Source: Streptomyces sp. NBC_00691
GTDB taxonomy: Bacteria > Actinomycetota > Actinomycetes > Streptomycetales > Streptomycetaceae
Assembly (NCBI RefSeq): GCF_036226665.1
Contig: NZ_CP109007.1
Location: forward strand, 1,364,001 to 1,428,000
DNA: 64,000 bases
Direction of reading: 5' to 3'
Of the stretch, positions 42,576 through 49,925 are shown piece after piece; position 1 is the first letter of the stretch, and each line of letters begins with the position of its first letter. A program made the translations under genes and the position numbers. The notes under the pieces are model-generated. The model saw only the letters and a list, made by a program, of their open reading frames with translations, was not told the origin of the DNA and made no database searches.

Positions 42576-43256
42576 TCAGCAGCCCTTGTCGCCGTGGACG
42601 ATGCCGATGGCGAGGTCCGGCAGGGTGATCGCGCCGGAGATCGTGGCGCCGTTGGCGTCGGCGCTGAGGTTCTTGATGTCGGTGCGGCCACCGCTGGCGT
42701 CCAGACCGAACTGGCCCGGAGTGCCGTCGTTGATGCCCGTGCCCTTGATCCCGGCGCCGTCGGCGGCCGCGCCGATGACGTTCGGGGTGGTGTCGCTCGC
42801 GTTGAGGGTGGCCGTGGCGGCCTTGAGCGACTGGGCGTCCAGGACCAGCTTGTCGGCCTGGAGTCCGCCTCCGGCGACGAGTTGGTCGCTGGTCAGCGGG
42901 GTGGCCGCGGCGGGCGAGGAGATGTTGAGCGACCAGGTGCCGAGGCTGCCGATCACCGGGAGGTCGACCGACTGGACGGCGTGCACGCAGATGCCGTCGA
43001 GCCCCGCCTTGGCGATGCCGACCTCGGCGGCGCCCCTGGCCCCGCCGGCGTCGATGGTGTGCATGACCGCGCCGATGCCCTGCGGCGCCGCCACCGTCTT
43101 CGAGCTGAGGGTGAAGGGGACGCTGGTCAGCGAGAGGTTCGCGGCGAGGGCGCCCTGCACCATGGCCGTGGCCATGGCGGCGACGGCCGCCGTGGCGGGC
43201 ACGGCGAGGAACGCGGATCTGCGCCAGCGGGTGACGCCTCTGGGCTCGTGCTGCAT
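42576..43256 (-). CDS. DUF6230-like exported protein (copy 1, operon leader)
   Basis: A 226-residue protein with a short basic head, a membrane helix (FLAVPATAAVAAMATAMVQGALA) and a beta-rich exterior. The shared core reads GALAANLSLTSVPFTLSSKTV...AEVGIAKAGLDGICVHAVQSVDLPV; the chain ends in VHGDKGC. The internal DGIC and C-terminal Cys match the other two copies. The ATG at 43256 follows GGAG. It is the first gene of the six-gene set; a dyad and the divergent tetR gene lie upstream. Confidence 0.82.
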   Translation of the reverse strand: MQHEPRGVTRWRRSAFLAVPATAAVAAMATAMVQGALAANLSLTSVPFTLSSKTVAAPQGIGAVMHTIDAGGARGAAEVGIAKAGLDGICVHAVQSVDLPVIGSLGTWSLNISSPAAATPLTSDQLVAGGGLQADKLVLDAQSLKAATATLNASDTTPNVIGAAADGAGIKGTGINDGTPGQFGLDASGGRTDIKNLSADANGATISGAITLPDLAIGIVHGDKGC

Positions 43257-43381
43257 GTGTTCTCCAACCGTCGTCCCGCACAAGGCGCGCGGGTGGGGAT
43301 GTGTACGCAGCCGTGCGTCCCGCGGCCGGATGTGGCCGGTCGGAGACGGATGACACTTTGCGGCTGCCTGTTTGAGAATTG

Positions 43382-43402
43382 GACACTCTCTTATGGAGTG
43401 TC
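43382..43402. promoter_or_regulatory. Inverted repeat between DUF6230 operon and TetR gene
   Basis: GACACTC and GAGTGTC are perfect 7-base arms separated by seven bases, in an AT-rich patch of the 196-base divergent gap (43257-43452). It fits a TetR operator controlling both directions. Confidence 0.7.
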
Positions 43403-43452
43403 AACACTTCGGACAATCCTGGGAAGAATTCCCGCTGGACTAGGCTTGGCCG

Positions 43453-44073
43453 ATGCCACGGTTCAGGGAAACGGTCCGGACACTGCTGCGCGAGCGCCTC
43501 CTGGACGCCGCGTACGAGGCGGTCGCGGACCGCGGATTCGACAAGCTGCGGATGTCGCACCTGGCCGGCGCGGTCGGAGTGAGCCGCCAGACCCTGTACT
43601 CGGAGTTCCCCTCCAAGGAGGCGGTCGGCGAGGCCCTCTTCCAGCGCGAGCTGGAGCGCTGTCTCGTCGGCATCCAGGAGGGCCTGGACGCCCACCGGGA
43701 CGACCTGCGCGCGGCGGTCGAGGCATCCGTCGGCTTCACTCTCACGCTGGCCGGCCGGAACCCGCTGGTCAGGGCCATGCTGACGAGCACTGGCGAGGAC
43801 GGCCTCCTCTCCTATCTGACCACCCGCTCGGCGGCGGCCTTCGACACGGCGACGGCGATGGCGGACGCGTACGTCACGGAGGCCTGGCCGACGATCGACC
43901 CGGTGGCACGCGAACTCGCCGTGGACGCGGCGGTCCGGCTCACGGCGAGCCACATCGTCCAGGCCGGCCCCTCGCCGGAGGAGTCGGCCCGGCGCGTCGC
44001 GGACACCGTGGTCCGCGTGGCCCTCAGCACAGGTCACGAGGCGGTCCCGCCCGCGACCGCGAGCCCGGCCTGA
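43453..44073 (+). CDS. TetR-family regulator of the DUF6230/DUF6114 operon
   Basis: A 206-residue TetR-type regulator. The DNA-binding domain is RERLLDAAYEAVADRGFDKLRMSHLAGAVGVSRQTLYSEFPSKEAVGEAL at residues about 12-60. The C-terminal domain ends with the helix VARELAVDAAVRLTASHIVQ. The ATG at 43453 is the first start. It is divergent from the exported-protein operon with a 7+7 dyad between, so it most likely controls that operon and itself. Its stop is 15 bases from the convergent signal peptidase gene. Confidence 0.9.
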   Translation: MPRFRETVRTLLRERLLDAAYEAVADRGFDKLRMSHLAGAVGVSRQTLYSEFPSKEAVGEALFQRELERCLVGIQEGLDAHRDDLRAAVEASVGFTLTLAGRNPLVRAMLTSTGEDGLLSYLTTRSAAAFDTATAMADAYVTEAWPTIDPVARELAVDAAVRLTASHIVQAGPSPEESARRVADTVVRVALSTGHEAVPPATASPA

Positions 44074-44088
44074 TCGACTGGGCACCCC

Positions 44089-44697
44089 CTAAGGCCCCGG
44101 CCCCCGGTACTCCTCCAGAACCGGCCGGTTGCCGAGGTCCGGGGACGCGGAGACCGGGAAGGCCCGCACACCGACCCGGCCCTCGATCCGTGCGAGGTCG
44201 CCCCAGCCGTACGCCCGCGAGTCGTCCGACAGATCGGGGTTGTCGCCCAGGTAGAAGAACGACCCCTCGGGCACGGTCCGCAGCTCTGACCGCGCGGACC
44301 GGGTCCCGTCGGGACCGCAGCAGGCGCCCGTACGGTGGACCCGCGCCGCCCACTGCGGCGCCACGACCCGCCGCACCGGGCCCGCTCCCCCTTCCTGCAG
44401 CAGCACCTGGAAGGGCTCTTCCGGCGTGGAGACGATGCCGACCCGGTCGCCGGGCAGGCCGATCACCCGCTTGACCAGGAGGGCGTCCCTCCCGGCGGCC
44501 CGCAGCAGGACCACGTCGAAGCGGCGCGCCTCCCCCGCGGAGCCGGGTACCGCGAGGATCCGGTCCCCCTCCCGCAGGGTCGGCGTCATGCTCGTGCCGT
44601 CGACCCGTACACCGAGGGCCGTCACCGCCACCCCGGCGACGAGGCAGAGCACCACCCCGGCCGCGAGGGCGGCACCGGCCGCCCGGCGCACGGTCAT
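44089..44697 (-). CDS. Type I signal peptidase
   Basis: A 202-residue S26 signal peptidase that cleaves signal peptides outside the membrane. One N-terminal membrane segment (ALAAGVVLCLVAGVAVTALG) is followed by box B DGTSMTPTLREGD with catalytic Ser36, and box D LLVKRVIGLPGDRVG with the general base Lys76. Box E GDNPDLSDDSRAYG is present. The ATG at 44697 gives a normal single-anchor protein; a longer in-frame start at 44880 adds unrelated residues. It is convergent with the TetR gene. Streptomycetes carry several such peptidases. Confidence 0.9.
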   Translation of the reverse strand: MTVRRAAGAALAAGVVLCLVAGVAVTALGVRVDGTSMTPTLREGDRILAVPGSAGEARRFDVVLLRAAGRDALLVKRVIGLPGDRVGIVSTPEEPFQVLLQEGGAGPVRRVVAPQWAARVHRTGACCGPDGTRSARSELRTVPEGSFFYLGDNPDLSDDSRAYGWGDLARIEGRVGVRAFPVSASPDLGNRPVLEEYRGPGP

Positions 44698-44824
44698 CGG
44701 GACCCGGCACGCGGGCGGGGACGAGCACGGCGGGAGTCCGGGCGCCGGAGGGCTCCGGACCGGTGGATCTCGGTCATGGCGGGACGGTAGGACGGGCGGC
44801 GGACGGAGGCTGTGACCGTACCGC

Positions 44825-45979
44825 TCAGGGTTGTTGACCGGGAGCGCCCGGCGTCGGGGACGGTGCGCCCCGGTGGGCACGGGCCCGCGCCCTGGCCTGG
44901 TAGGCGCGGGGCGTCTCGCCGGTCCAGCGCCGGAACGCCCGGTGGAACGCGCTGGGTTCGGAGAAGCCGAGCCGGCGCGAGAGCCCCTCGATCGAGATGC
45001 GGCCGCCGGTCAGCTCGGCGAGGGCGTGGTCGCGCCGCACCTGGTCACGGAGCCGCTGGTACGTGGTTCCCTCGGCGGCCAGTTGGCGGCGCAGGGTCTG
45101 CGGGCTGACGGCAAGCCGGTCGGCGAGCTCCTCGGGCGTGGGCACCGGCCCGGCGGGCAGGGACCGTCCGATCAGATGCCGTACCCGGCCGGTCGCCGTA
45201 CTGCCGTAGTCGGCGCGGACGAGCACGTCGACGGGGGCGCGACGCAGGAAGACCTTGAGCGCGGCCGCGTCCCGCAGGACGGGTTCGTCGAGGTCCGCCC
45301 GGTCGAGGACGGCGGTCGTTCGCGCGGCGCCGAAGACGCAGGGCGCACCGAACAGGAGGGCGTACTCGCGCGCGTGCCGGGGTTCGGGGTGGACGAACTC
45401 GACGCGGCGCAGACCGATCCGGCGTCGCACGAGCCAGCCGGCGAAGCGGTGCGCGACGAGGACGGTGGACTCGACGCCGAAGTGGAGGGGGTCGTCGTAC
45501 CCCGAGACGTCGAACTCCACCCGGGCCTCGTCGAGACCGTCGGTCCAGGTGGCGTCCGCCCCCGGCTCGACGAGGCGGAAGCGCGGTCCGCCGGGGAAGA
45601 GGGAGTAGAAGGTGGCCGCCCGCCGAAGCGCCTCGCGCAGGTCACGGCTGCCGTGGACCACGACATGGGCCATCATCGCGAAGGTTCCGACCTTGCTGGG
45701 CGCGCCGCCGAAGCCGATGAGTTCGTCGTCGAGGGTGGCCCAGAGCATTCTGACGAGCTGTCCGAACTGCTCGGCCGGCACCCGGGCCGGGACCCGCTCG
45801 TGTGTCGGGGACGGTCCGTGCTCCTCGATCAGCTCCGAGGGCAGTCCCGCGCGGGCGAGCAGCGGCCCGGCGGCGACTCCGCGGCGCTCGGCGGCCAGCA
45901 GCACGGCGCGTACGTGATGGGCACTCACCGACCCCGTCAGCATGCCCGTCGCCTCCCGTCCGATGGACAGTTCAATCAT
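44825..45979 (-). CDS. AraC-family transcriptional regulator
   Basis: A 384-residue regulator with an N-terminal Arabinose_bd-type domain and a C-terminal double helix-turn-helix. The DNA-binding part covers residues about 280-375: TPEELADRLAVSPQTLRRQLAAEGTTYQRLRDQVRRDHALAEL, then SIEGLSRRLGFSEPSAFHRAFRRWTGETPRAYQ, the classic AraC signature. The ligand part resembles the OruR/ArgR-like group. The ATG at 45979 is preferred because the region upstream is a shadow. It is divergent from the Rieske lipoprotein gene, which may be a target. Confidence 0.9.
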   Translation of the reverse strand: MIELSIGREATGMLTGSVSAHHVRAVLLAAERRGVAAGPLLARAGLPSELIEEHGPSPTHERVPARVPAEQFGQLVRMLWATLDDELIGFGGAPSKVGTFAMMAHVVVHGSRDLREALRRAATFYSLFPGGPRFRLVEPGADATWTDGLDEARVEFDVSGYDDPLHFGVESTVLVAHRFAGWLVRRRIGLRRVEFVHPEPRHAREYALLFGAPCVFGAARTTAVLDRADLDEPVLRDAAALKVFLRRAPVDVLVRADYGSTATGRVRHLIGRSLPAGPVPTPEELADRLAVSPQTLRRQLAAEGTTYQRLRDQVRRDHALAELTGGRISIEGLSRRLGFSEPSAFHRAFRRWTGETPRAYQARARARAHRGAPSPTPGAPGQQP

Positions 45980-46116
45980 CAGATGTCCAGGATCAGACAC
46001 TCTAGTAAGAACTGTAAGGAGGCGAACGCCCGATCCTGTGAACGGGACACAGGTCACAGCCGTACCTTCGGGCAGGAGCACCACTGCACCGAACGCACGA
46101 GGAAAGAGGGCAGCAC

Positions 46117-46518
46117 ATGAGCGGAGTGGCACGCCGGACGGTCGTCGCGGCGGCGAGCGGCACGGGGCTCGTAGCGGTACTCGCCGCCTGCGGCGGCGGA
46201 GGCACGGACGACCAGGGCGCGCCGGCGGAGGGGGAGACGCTCGCGTCGACCGCGGACATCCCGGTGGGCGGCGGCAAGATCCTCGCCGACAAGGGCGTGG
46301 TCATCACCCAGCCGAAGGCCGGGGAGTTCAAGGCCTTCTCCTCGAAGTGCACCCACGCGGGCTGTGTCGTGAGCAGCGTCAAGGACGGCGTCATCGTCTG
46401 CCCGTGCCACCAGAGCCAGTTCGACGTGTCGGACGGCAGCGTGAAGTCCGGCCCGGCCGGCTCCCCCCTGCCGCCGACACCGATCCAGGTGGTCGGCGAC
46501 GCGATCAGCCTGGGCTGA
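46117..46518 (+). CDS. Small Rieske [2Fe-2S] lipoprotein
   Basis: A 133-residue exported Rieske protein. The signal RRTVVAAASGTGLVAVLAAC places the lipidated Cys at residue 25; the RR pair suggests Tat export of a folded, cluster-bearing protein. The cluster ligands are complete: Cys78 and His80 in CTHAGC, Cys95 and His98 in CPCHQSQF, with Cys83 and Cys97 as the usual disulfide. It probably carries electrons outside the membrane. No partner oxidase is adjacent. The stop overlaps the convergent isochorismatase-like gene by 14 bases. Confidence 0.92.
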   Translation: MSGVARRTVVAAASGTGLVAVLAACGGGGTDDQGAPAEGETLASTADIPVGGGKILADKGVVITQPKAGEFKAFSSKCTHAGCVVSSVKDGVIVCPCHQSQFDVSDGSVKSGPAGSPLPPTPIQVVGDAISLG

Positions 46519-47248
46519 CGGCGCTCCCGGCGCCACCCGGGTCGGCGGAATCCCCGGAGTTCGCGGGGGTTCCGGCGGCCGACGCGTTCTCCGCTCGCCC
46601 GGCCCGCCGGGGGAGCTTCCAGCAGGCGAGTATCTCGTCGGTCGTGGTGATCGCGGCGACGAGCGCGAGGGTGTGACGGATCATCGCGGGGGTGTAGTCG
46701 GCCGGCACCCCCGCGATGGCGTCCCCGGGCACGACCACGGTGTAGCCGAGGTTCACGGCGTCGAAGACGGCGTTGGGCACGGCCACGTTGGCGGAGACTC
46801 CGGTGACGATCAGGGTCCGGCAGCCGAGATTGCGGAGCAGCGGGTCGACATCCGTCCCGGCGAGCGGCGAGAGCCCGTGCAGCCGCCGTACGACGAGGTC
46901 CTCCTCGGCGACCTCGATCGGTTCGGCGATCCGTACCGCCGTGCTCCCGCTGTGCTGCTGTACGGGAAGCCGGGCGGCGGCCCGGAAGAGCCGGGCGTTG
47001 CTGTTGGCCCCCCGCCCGTCGGGGCGCCGTTCGGCGACCGCGTGGATCACCTGGACGTCCGCCTCGTGCGCGGCGGCCACCAGCCGGGCGACGTTCCGCA
47101 GGACCCCCGACGCGCGGGCGGCGGCGGCCAGTTCGGGCAGTGCGCTCTCCGGTCCGACGACCCCCTGCTGACACTCGACGGTGAGCAGCACGACCCCGCC
47201 GTCCGGCCGGATCCGCTCCCCGAGCCGCTCTCTCGCCCTCTGCTCCAT
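46505..47248 (-). CDS. Isochorismatase-fold protein lacking the catalytic residues
   Basis: A 247-residue member of the cysteine hydrolase (isochorismatase/nicotinamidase) superfamily. The fold is plain: VVLLTVECQQGVVGPESALPEL, VIHAVAERRPD, DLVVRRLHGLSPLAGTDVDPLLRNLG and TLIVTGVSANVAVPNAVFDAVNLGYTVVVPGDA. But the three usual catalytic residues are changed: the Asp of the first motif is Glu (VEC), the Lys is Arg (VVRRL), and the nucleophilic Cys is Ala (NVAV). It is probably a non-hydrolytic binding protein. The ATG at 47248 has GGGGAG before it. It is divergent from the split-barrel protein gene. Confidence 0.85.
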   Translation of the reverse strand: MEQRARERLGERIRPDGGVVLLTVECQQGVVGPESALPELAAAARASGVLRNVARLVAAAHEADVQVIHAVAERRPDGRGANSNARLFRAAARLPVQQHSGSTAVRIAEPIEVAEEDLVVRRLHGLSPLAGTDVDPLLRNLGCRTLIVTGVSANVAVPNAVFDAVNLGYTVVVPGDAIAGVPADYTPAMIRHTLALVAAITTTDEILACWKLPRRAGRAENASAAGTPANSGDSADPGGAGSAVSPG

Positions 47249-47287
47249 GGTCTCTCCCCTTGCACGCGTGCGAATGGCCCTCCATGC

Positions 47288-47308
47288 TTTCTGACGTCTC
47301 ATCAGAAA
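47288..47308. promoter_or_regulatory. Dyad between isochorismatase-like and PPOX genes
   Basis: TTTCTGA and TCAGAAA are perfect 7-base arms separated by CGTCTCA. It lies in the 78-base divergent gap, 40 bases from one start and 19 from the other, and so could control both genes. Confidence 0.65.
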
Positions 47309-47326
47309 TCCAGAAGGGTGCGGACG

Positions 47327-47794
47327 ATGACCGTCGCACAGCGCCGTGGACGCCGGATCATGATGACCCCGGCGGAGCTCGACTCCTTCCTCGCCGAACA
47401 GCGCACCTGCCGGGTCGCGACCGTCTCCGCCGACGGCCGCCCGCACGTGAGCGCGCTCTGGTTCGCCTGGGACGGCTGCTCGCTCTGGCTGTACTCGCTG
47501 ACGCGCAGCCGCCGCTGGGCGGAACTGCGCGCCGACCCGAGGATCGCCGTCGTGGTGGACGACGGCGAGGACTACGGCGAACTGCGCGGGGTGGAGCTGT
47601 CGGGCACCGTCACCTTCATCGGCGAGGCCCCGCGTACGGGCGAGCCCTGCCCCGAACTCGACGTGCCGGAACAGCTCTTCGCCGCCAAGAACTTCGGCCT
47701 GGACGCGATGCCGCACGACGGAAGGCACGCCTGGATGCGACTGACCCCGGACGCGGTCGCGTCCTGGGACTTCCGCAAACTCGGGGGCCTCTGA
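47327..47794 (+). CDS. Pyridoxamine 5'-phosphate oxidase-like split-barrel protein
   Basis: A 155-residue FMN- or F420-binding split barrel of the PPOX family. The core TPAELDSFLAEQRTCRVATVSADGRPHVSALWFAWDGCSLWLYSLTRSRRWAELRADPRIAVVVDDG is classic, with the R-V-A-T-V and D-G-R-P-H strands. Such actinobacterial proteins reduce or bind small oxidised compounds; true PdxH function is unlikely because the PLP-contact tail is absent. The ATG at 47327 is in an AT-poor leader after the shared dyad. Confidence 0.88.
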   Translation: MTVAQRRGRRIMMTPAELDSFLAEQRTCRVATVSADGRPHVSALWFAWDGCSLWLYSLTRSRRWAELRADPRIAVVVDDGEDYGELRGVELSGTVTFIGEAPRTGEPCPELDVPEQLFAAKNFGLDAMPHDGRHAWMRLTPDAVASWDFRKLGGL

Positions 47795-47877
47795 CGGAGG
47801 GCGCGGACGGGCGGCGCGCCGGGGGGCGACGGCAGGGGCGCGCGCCGAGGAGGGCAGGACACCGGGCCTACCCCGGG

Positions 47878-48780
47878 TCAGCTGCCCAAGGGCTCGGCCG
47901 CCGCCCGCAGCGCGCCGACGACCGCCCGCACGGAGGGCCGGCGGCCCGCGTCGGCGCGCCAGGTGGCGTAGATGTGGCGTCGCACCTGCTGCCGTACGGG
48001 CACGAAGACGACCCCCTCCGGCACGGGCCTCCCGAGCCGGGGCGTGACGCACACGCCGAGCCCCGCCGCGACGAGCGCCAGCTGTGTGTGGTGCTCCCCC
48101 GCCAGATGACCGATGCGCGGCTCGATGCCCTGCGAGCGCAGCGTGAACATCAGCCAGTCGTGGCAGAACTCGCCCTCGGGCCAGGAGACCCACTCCTCGT
48201 CGGCGAAGTCCACCAGGTCCGCCGACTCCCGCCCGGCCAGCGGATGCCCGGCGGGCAGGGCCACGTCGGCGGCGTCGTCGAGGAGATGGGCACGCTCGAG
48301 GCCGCCGGGCACGGGCGCCCGCTTGTTGCTCCAGTCCAGGACGAGCGCGAGGTCCGCGTCGCCGCGCAGCACCGCGCGCACGCCGTTCTCCGGCTCCAGT
48401 TCCGTCGTACGGACCCGGAGGTCGGGGTGCCCCTGACGCAGGGCGGCGAGCGCGGCCGGGAAGAGGCCCCGGGCAGCCGTCGGGAAGGCGGCGACCCGCA
48501 CCTCGCCCACGACCTGGCCACGCTGGGCCTCGATGTCGGCCTGGGCCATCTGCACCTGGGAGAGGATCCGCGCGGCGTGCTCGGCGAGCAGCACACCGGC
48601 GTCGGTGAGCCGCACGCCCCGGCCGTTCTTGGCGAGCAGCTGCTGTCCGACCTCGCGCTCCAGCTTGGACAGCTGCTGGGAGACGGCGGACGTGGTGACG
48701 TGGAGTCCGTCGGCCGCACCGCTGACCGATCCGTGCCGGGCGACGGCGTCGAGGGTGCGCAGGCGCTCCAGATTCAACAT
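47878..48780 (-). CDS. LysR-family transcriptional regulator
   Basis: A 300-residue LysR regulator: the N-terminal HTH is LERLRTLDAVARHGSVSGAADGLHVTTSAVSQQLSKLEREVGQQLL (residues about 3-48), followed by the usual linker and the two-lobe ligand domain. It is divergent from the EamA transporter gene with only 73 bases between, a very common arrangement in which the regulator switches on the exporter. The inducing compound is unknown. Confidence 0.92.
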   Translation of the reverse strand: MLNLERLRTLDAVARHGSVSGAADGLHVTTSAVSQQLSKLEREVGQQLLAKNGRGVRLTDAGVLLAEHAARILSQVQMAQADIEAQRGQVVGEVRVAAFPTAARGLFPAALAALRQGHPDLRVRTTELEPENGVRAVLRGDADLALVLDWSNKRAPVPGGLERAHLLDDAADVALPAGHPLAGRESADLVDFADEEWVSWPEGEFCHDWLMFTLRSQGIEPRIGHLAGEHHTQLALVAAGLGVCVTPRLGRPVPEGVVFVPVRQQVRRHIYATWRADAGRRPSVRAVVGALRAAAEPLGS

Positions 48781-48853
48781 GTAAGTGATACTAAGGGAAG
48801 GGGTCGAGGAATTCTCGCTTGTCCTAAGAGGTGGCGGCCGTCACCCTGAGTGC

Positions 48854-49852
48854 ATGAGCCCCGCAGCCCCACCCACCGCGTCCTCCGCCCCCCGTCTGCT
48901 CGACTGGCGCGTCCGCTTCGGCGTACTGGCCCTGATCTGGGGTTTCAGCTTCGTCTTCATCAAGGTCGGTACGGAGGGCTTCGCACCGTTCCAGGTGACC
49001 TTCGGGCGGCTTCTCTTCGGTACGGCGGTGCTCGCCGTCGCCCTGGTCGTGAAGCGGGACCGGCTGCCGCGCGGTGCCCGGGTCTGGGGCCATCTGACGG
49101 TGGCGGCGTTCCTCCTGAACGCGCTGCCGTTCTCCCTCTTCGCGTACGCCGAGCTGACCATCCCGTCGACGCTCGCGGGCATCTGCAACGCGACGACGCC
49201 GCTGTGGGGCATGCTGCTCTCCCTCGTGGCGCTCTCCGAGGACCGCCCGACCCGGGTGCGCGCGGCGGGCCTGGGCATCGGCTTCATGGGGGTGCTCACG
49301 GTCCTCGGCGCCTGGCAGGGCTTCTCGGGCGTCGACGTGACGGGCACGGCGCTGGCCCTGCTGGCCTCGTTCAGCTACGCGGTCGGCTGGATCTACGTCC
49401 GAAGGACACTGAGCGGCACAGGTGCCTCGAACCTCTCGCTCGCGGGTTCCCAGGTGGGCCTCGCGACCCTGCAACTGGCGGTCGTCACACCGCTGTTCAC
49501 CTCGCTTCCGAAGTCGGTGGAGGTACTCCCGCTCCTGGCGGTGATCGCACTCGGCGCCCTCGGTACGGGGTACGCGATGCTGCTGCAGTACGGGGTGGTG
49601 GCGGAGGTCGGCCCGACGACGGCGGCGATGGTCACGTACTTCATCCCGGTGATCGCGACGGCGGCGGGAGTGGTGCTCCTGAACGAACAACTGACGTGGA
49701 ACACGCCGGTGGGCGCACTGGTGGTCCTGGCGGGCGCGGCCCTCACCCAGTCCCGAGGCCCCCACCGAACCCCGCCGCCGCCCCCCATCGCGGGCAACCG
49801 CACACCCACCGCGACCACTTCCCCCGACCGAGCCCACGCCCCCACGCCGTGA
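48854..49852 (+). CDS. EamA/DMT family exporter, divergent from LysR
   Basis: A 332-residue drug/metabolite transporter with two EamA halves and about ten membrane segments: IWGFSFVFIKVGTEGFAPFQVTFGR in the first half and GTGYAMLLQYGVVAEVGPTTAAMVTYFIPVIATAAGVVLLNEQL in the second. The ATG at 48854 is chosen because the upstream codons belong to the control region. The tail is Thr/Pro-rich and cytosolic. It probably exports an amino acid or similar metabolite under the LysR regulator at 47878. Confidence 0.9.
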   Translation: MSPAAPPTASSAPRLLDWRVRFGVLALIWGFSFVFIKVGTEGFAPFQVTFGRLLFGTAVLAVALVVKRDRLPRGARVWGHLTVAAFLLNALPFSLFAYAELTIPSTLAGICNATTPLWGMLLSLVALSEDRPTRVRAAGLGIGFMGVLTVLGAWQGFSGVDVTGTALALLASFSYAVGWIYVRRTLSGTGASNLSLAGSQVGLATLQLAVVTPLFTSLPKSVEVLPLLAVIALGALGTGYAMLLQYGVVAEVGPTTAAMVTYFIPVIATAAGVVLLNEQLTWNTPVGALVVLAGAALTQSRGPHRTPPPPPIAGNRTPTATTSPDRAHAPTP

Positions 49853-49857
49853 CCCCC

Positions 49858-49902
49858 GTTGTGGGCATCCGTTCCGCCGGGGCGGAGCGGATGCCCACAC
49901 AA
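49858..49902 (+). terminator. Stem-loop between the EamA and MocR genes
   Basis: GTGGGCATCCG (49861-49871) pairs with CGGATGCCCAC (49888-49898), continuing inward with TTCCGCC/GGGCGGAGC. It lies between convergent genes (EamA ends 49852, MocR ends 49926) and could end transcription in both directions. Confidence 0.82.
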
Positions 49903-49925
49903 GCGGCCCGGCCACGGGTCAGGGC

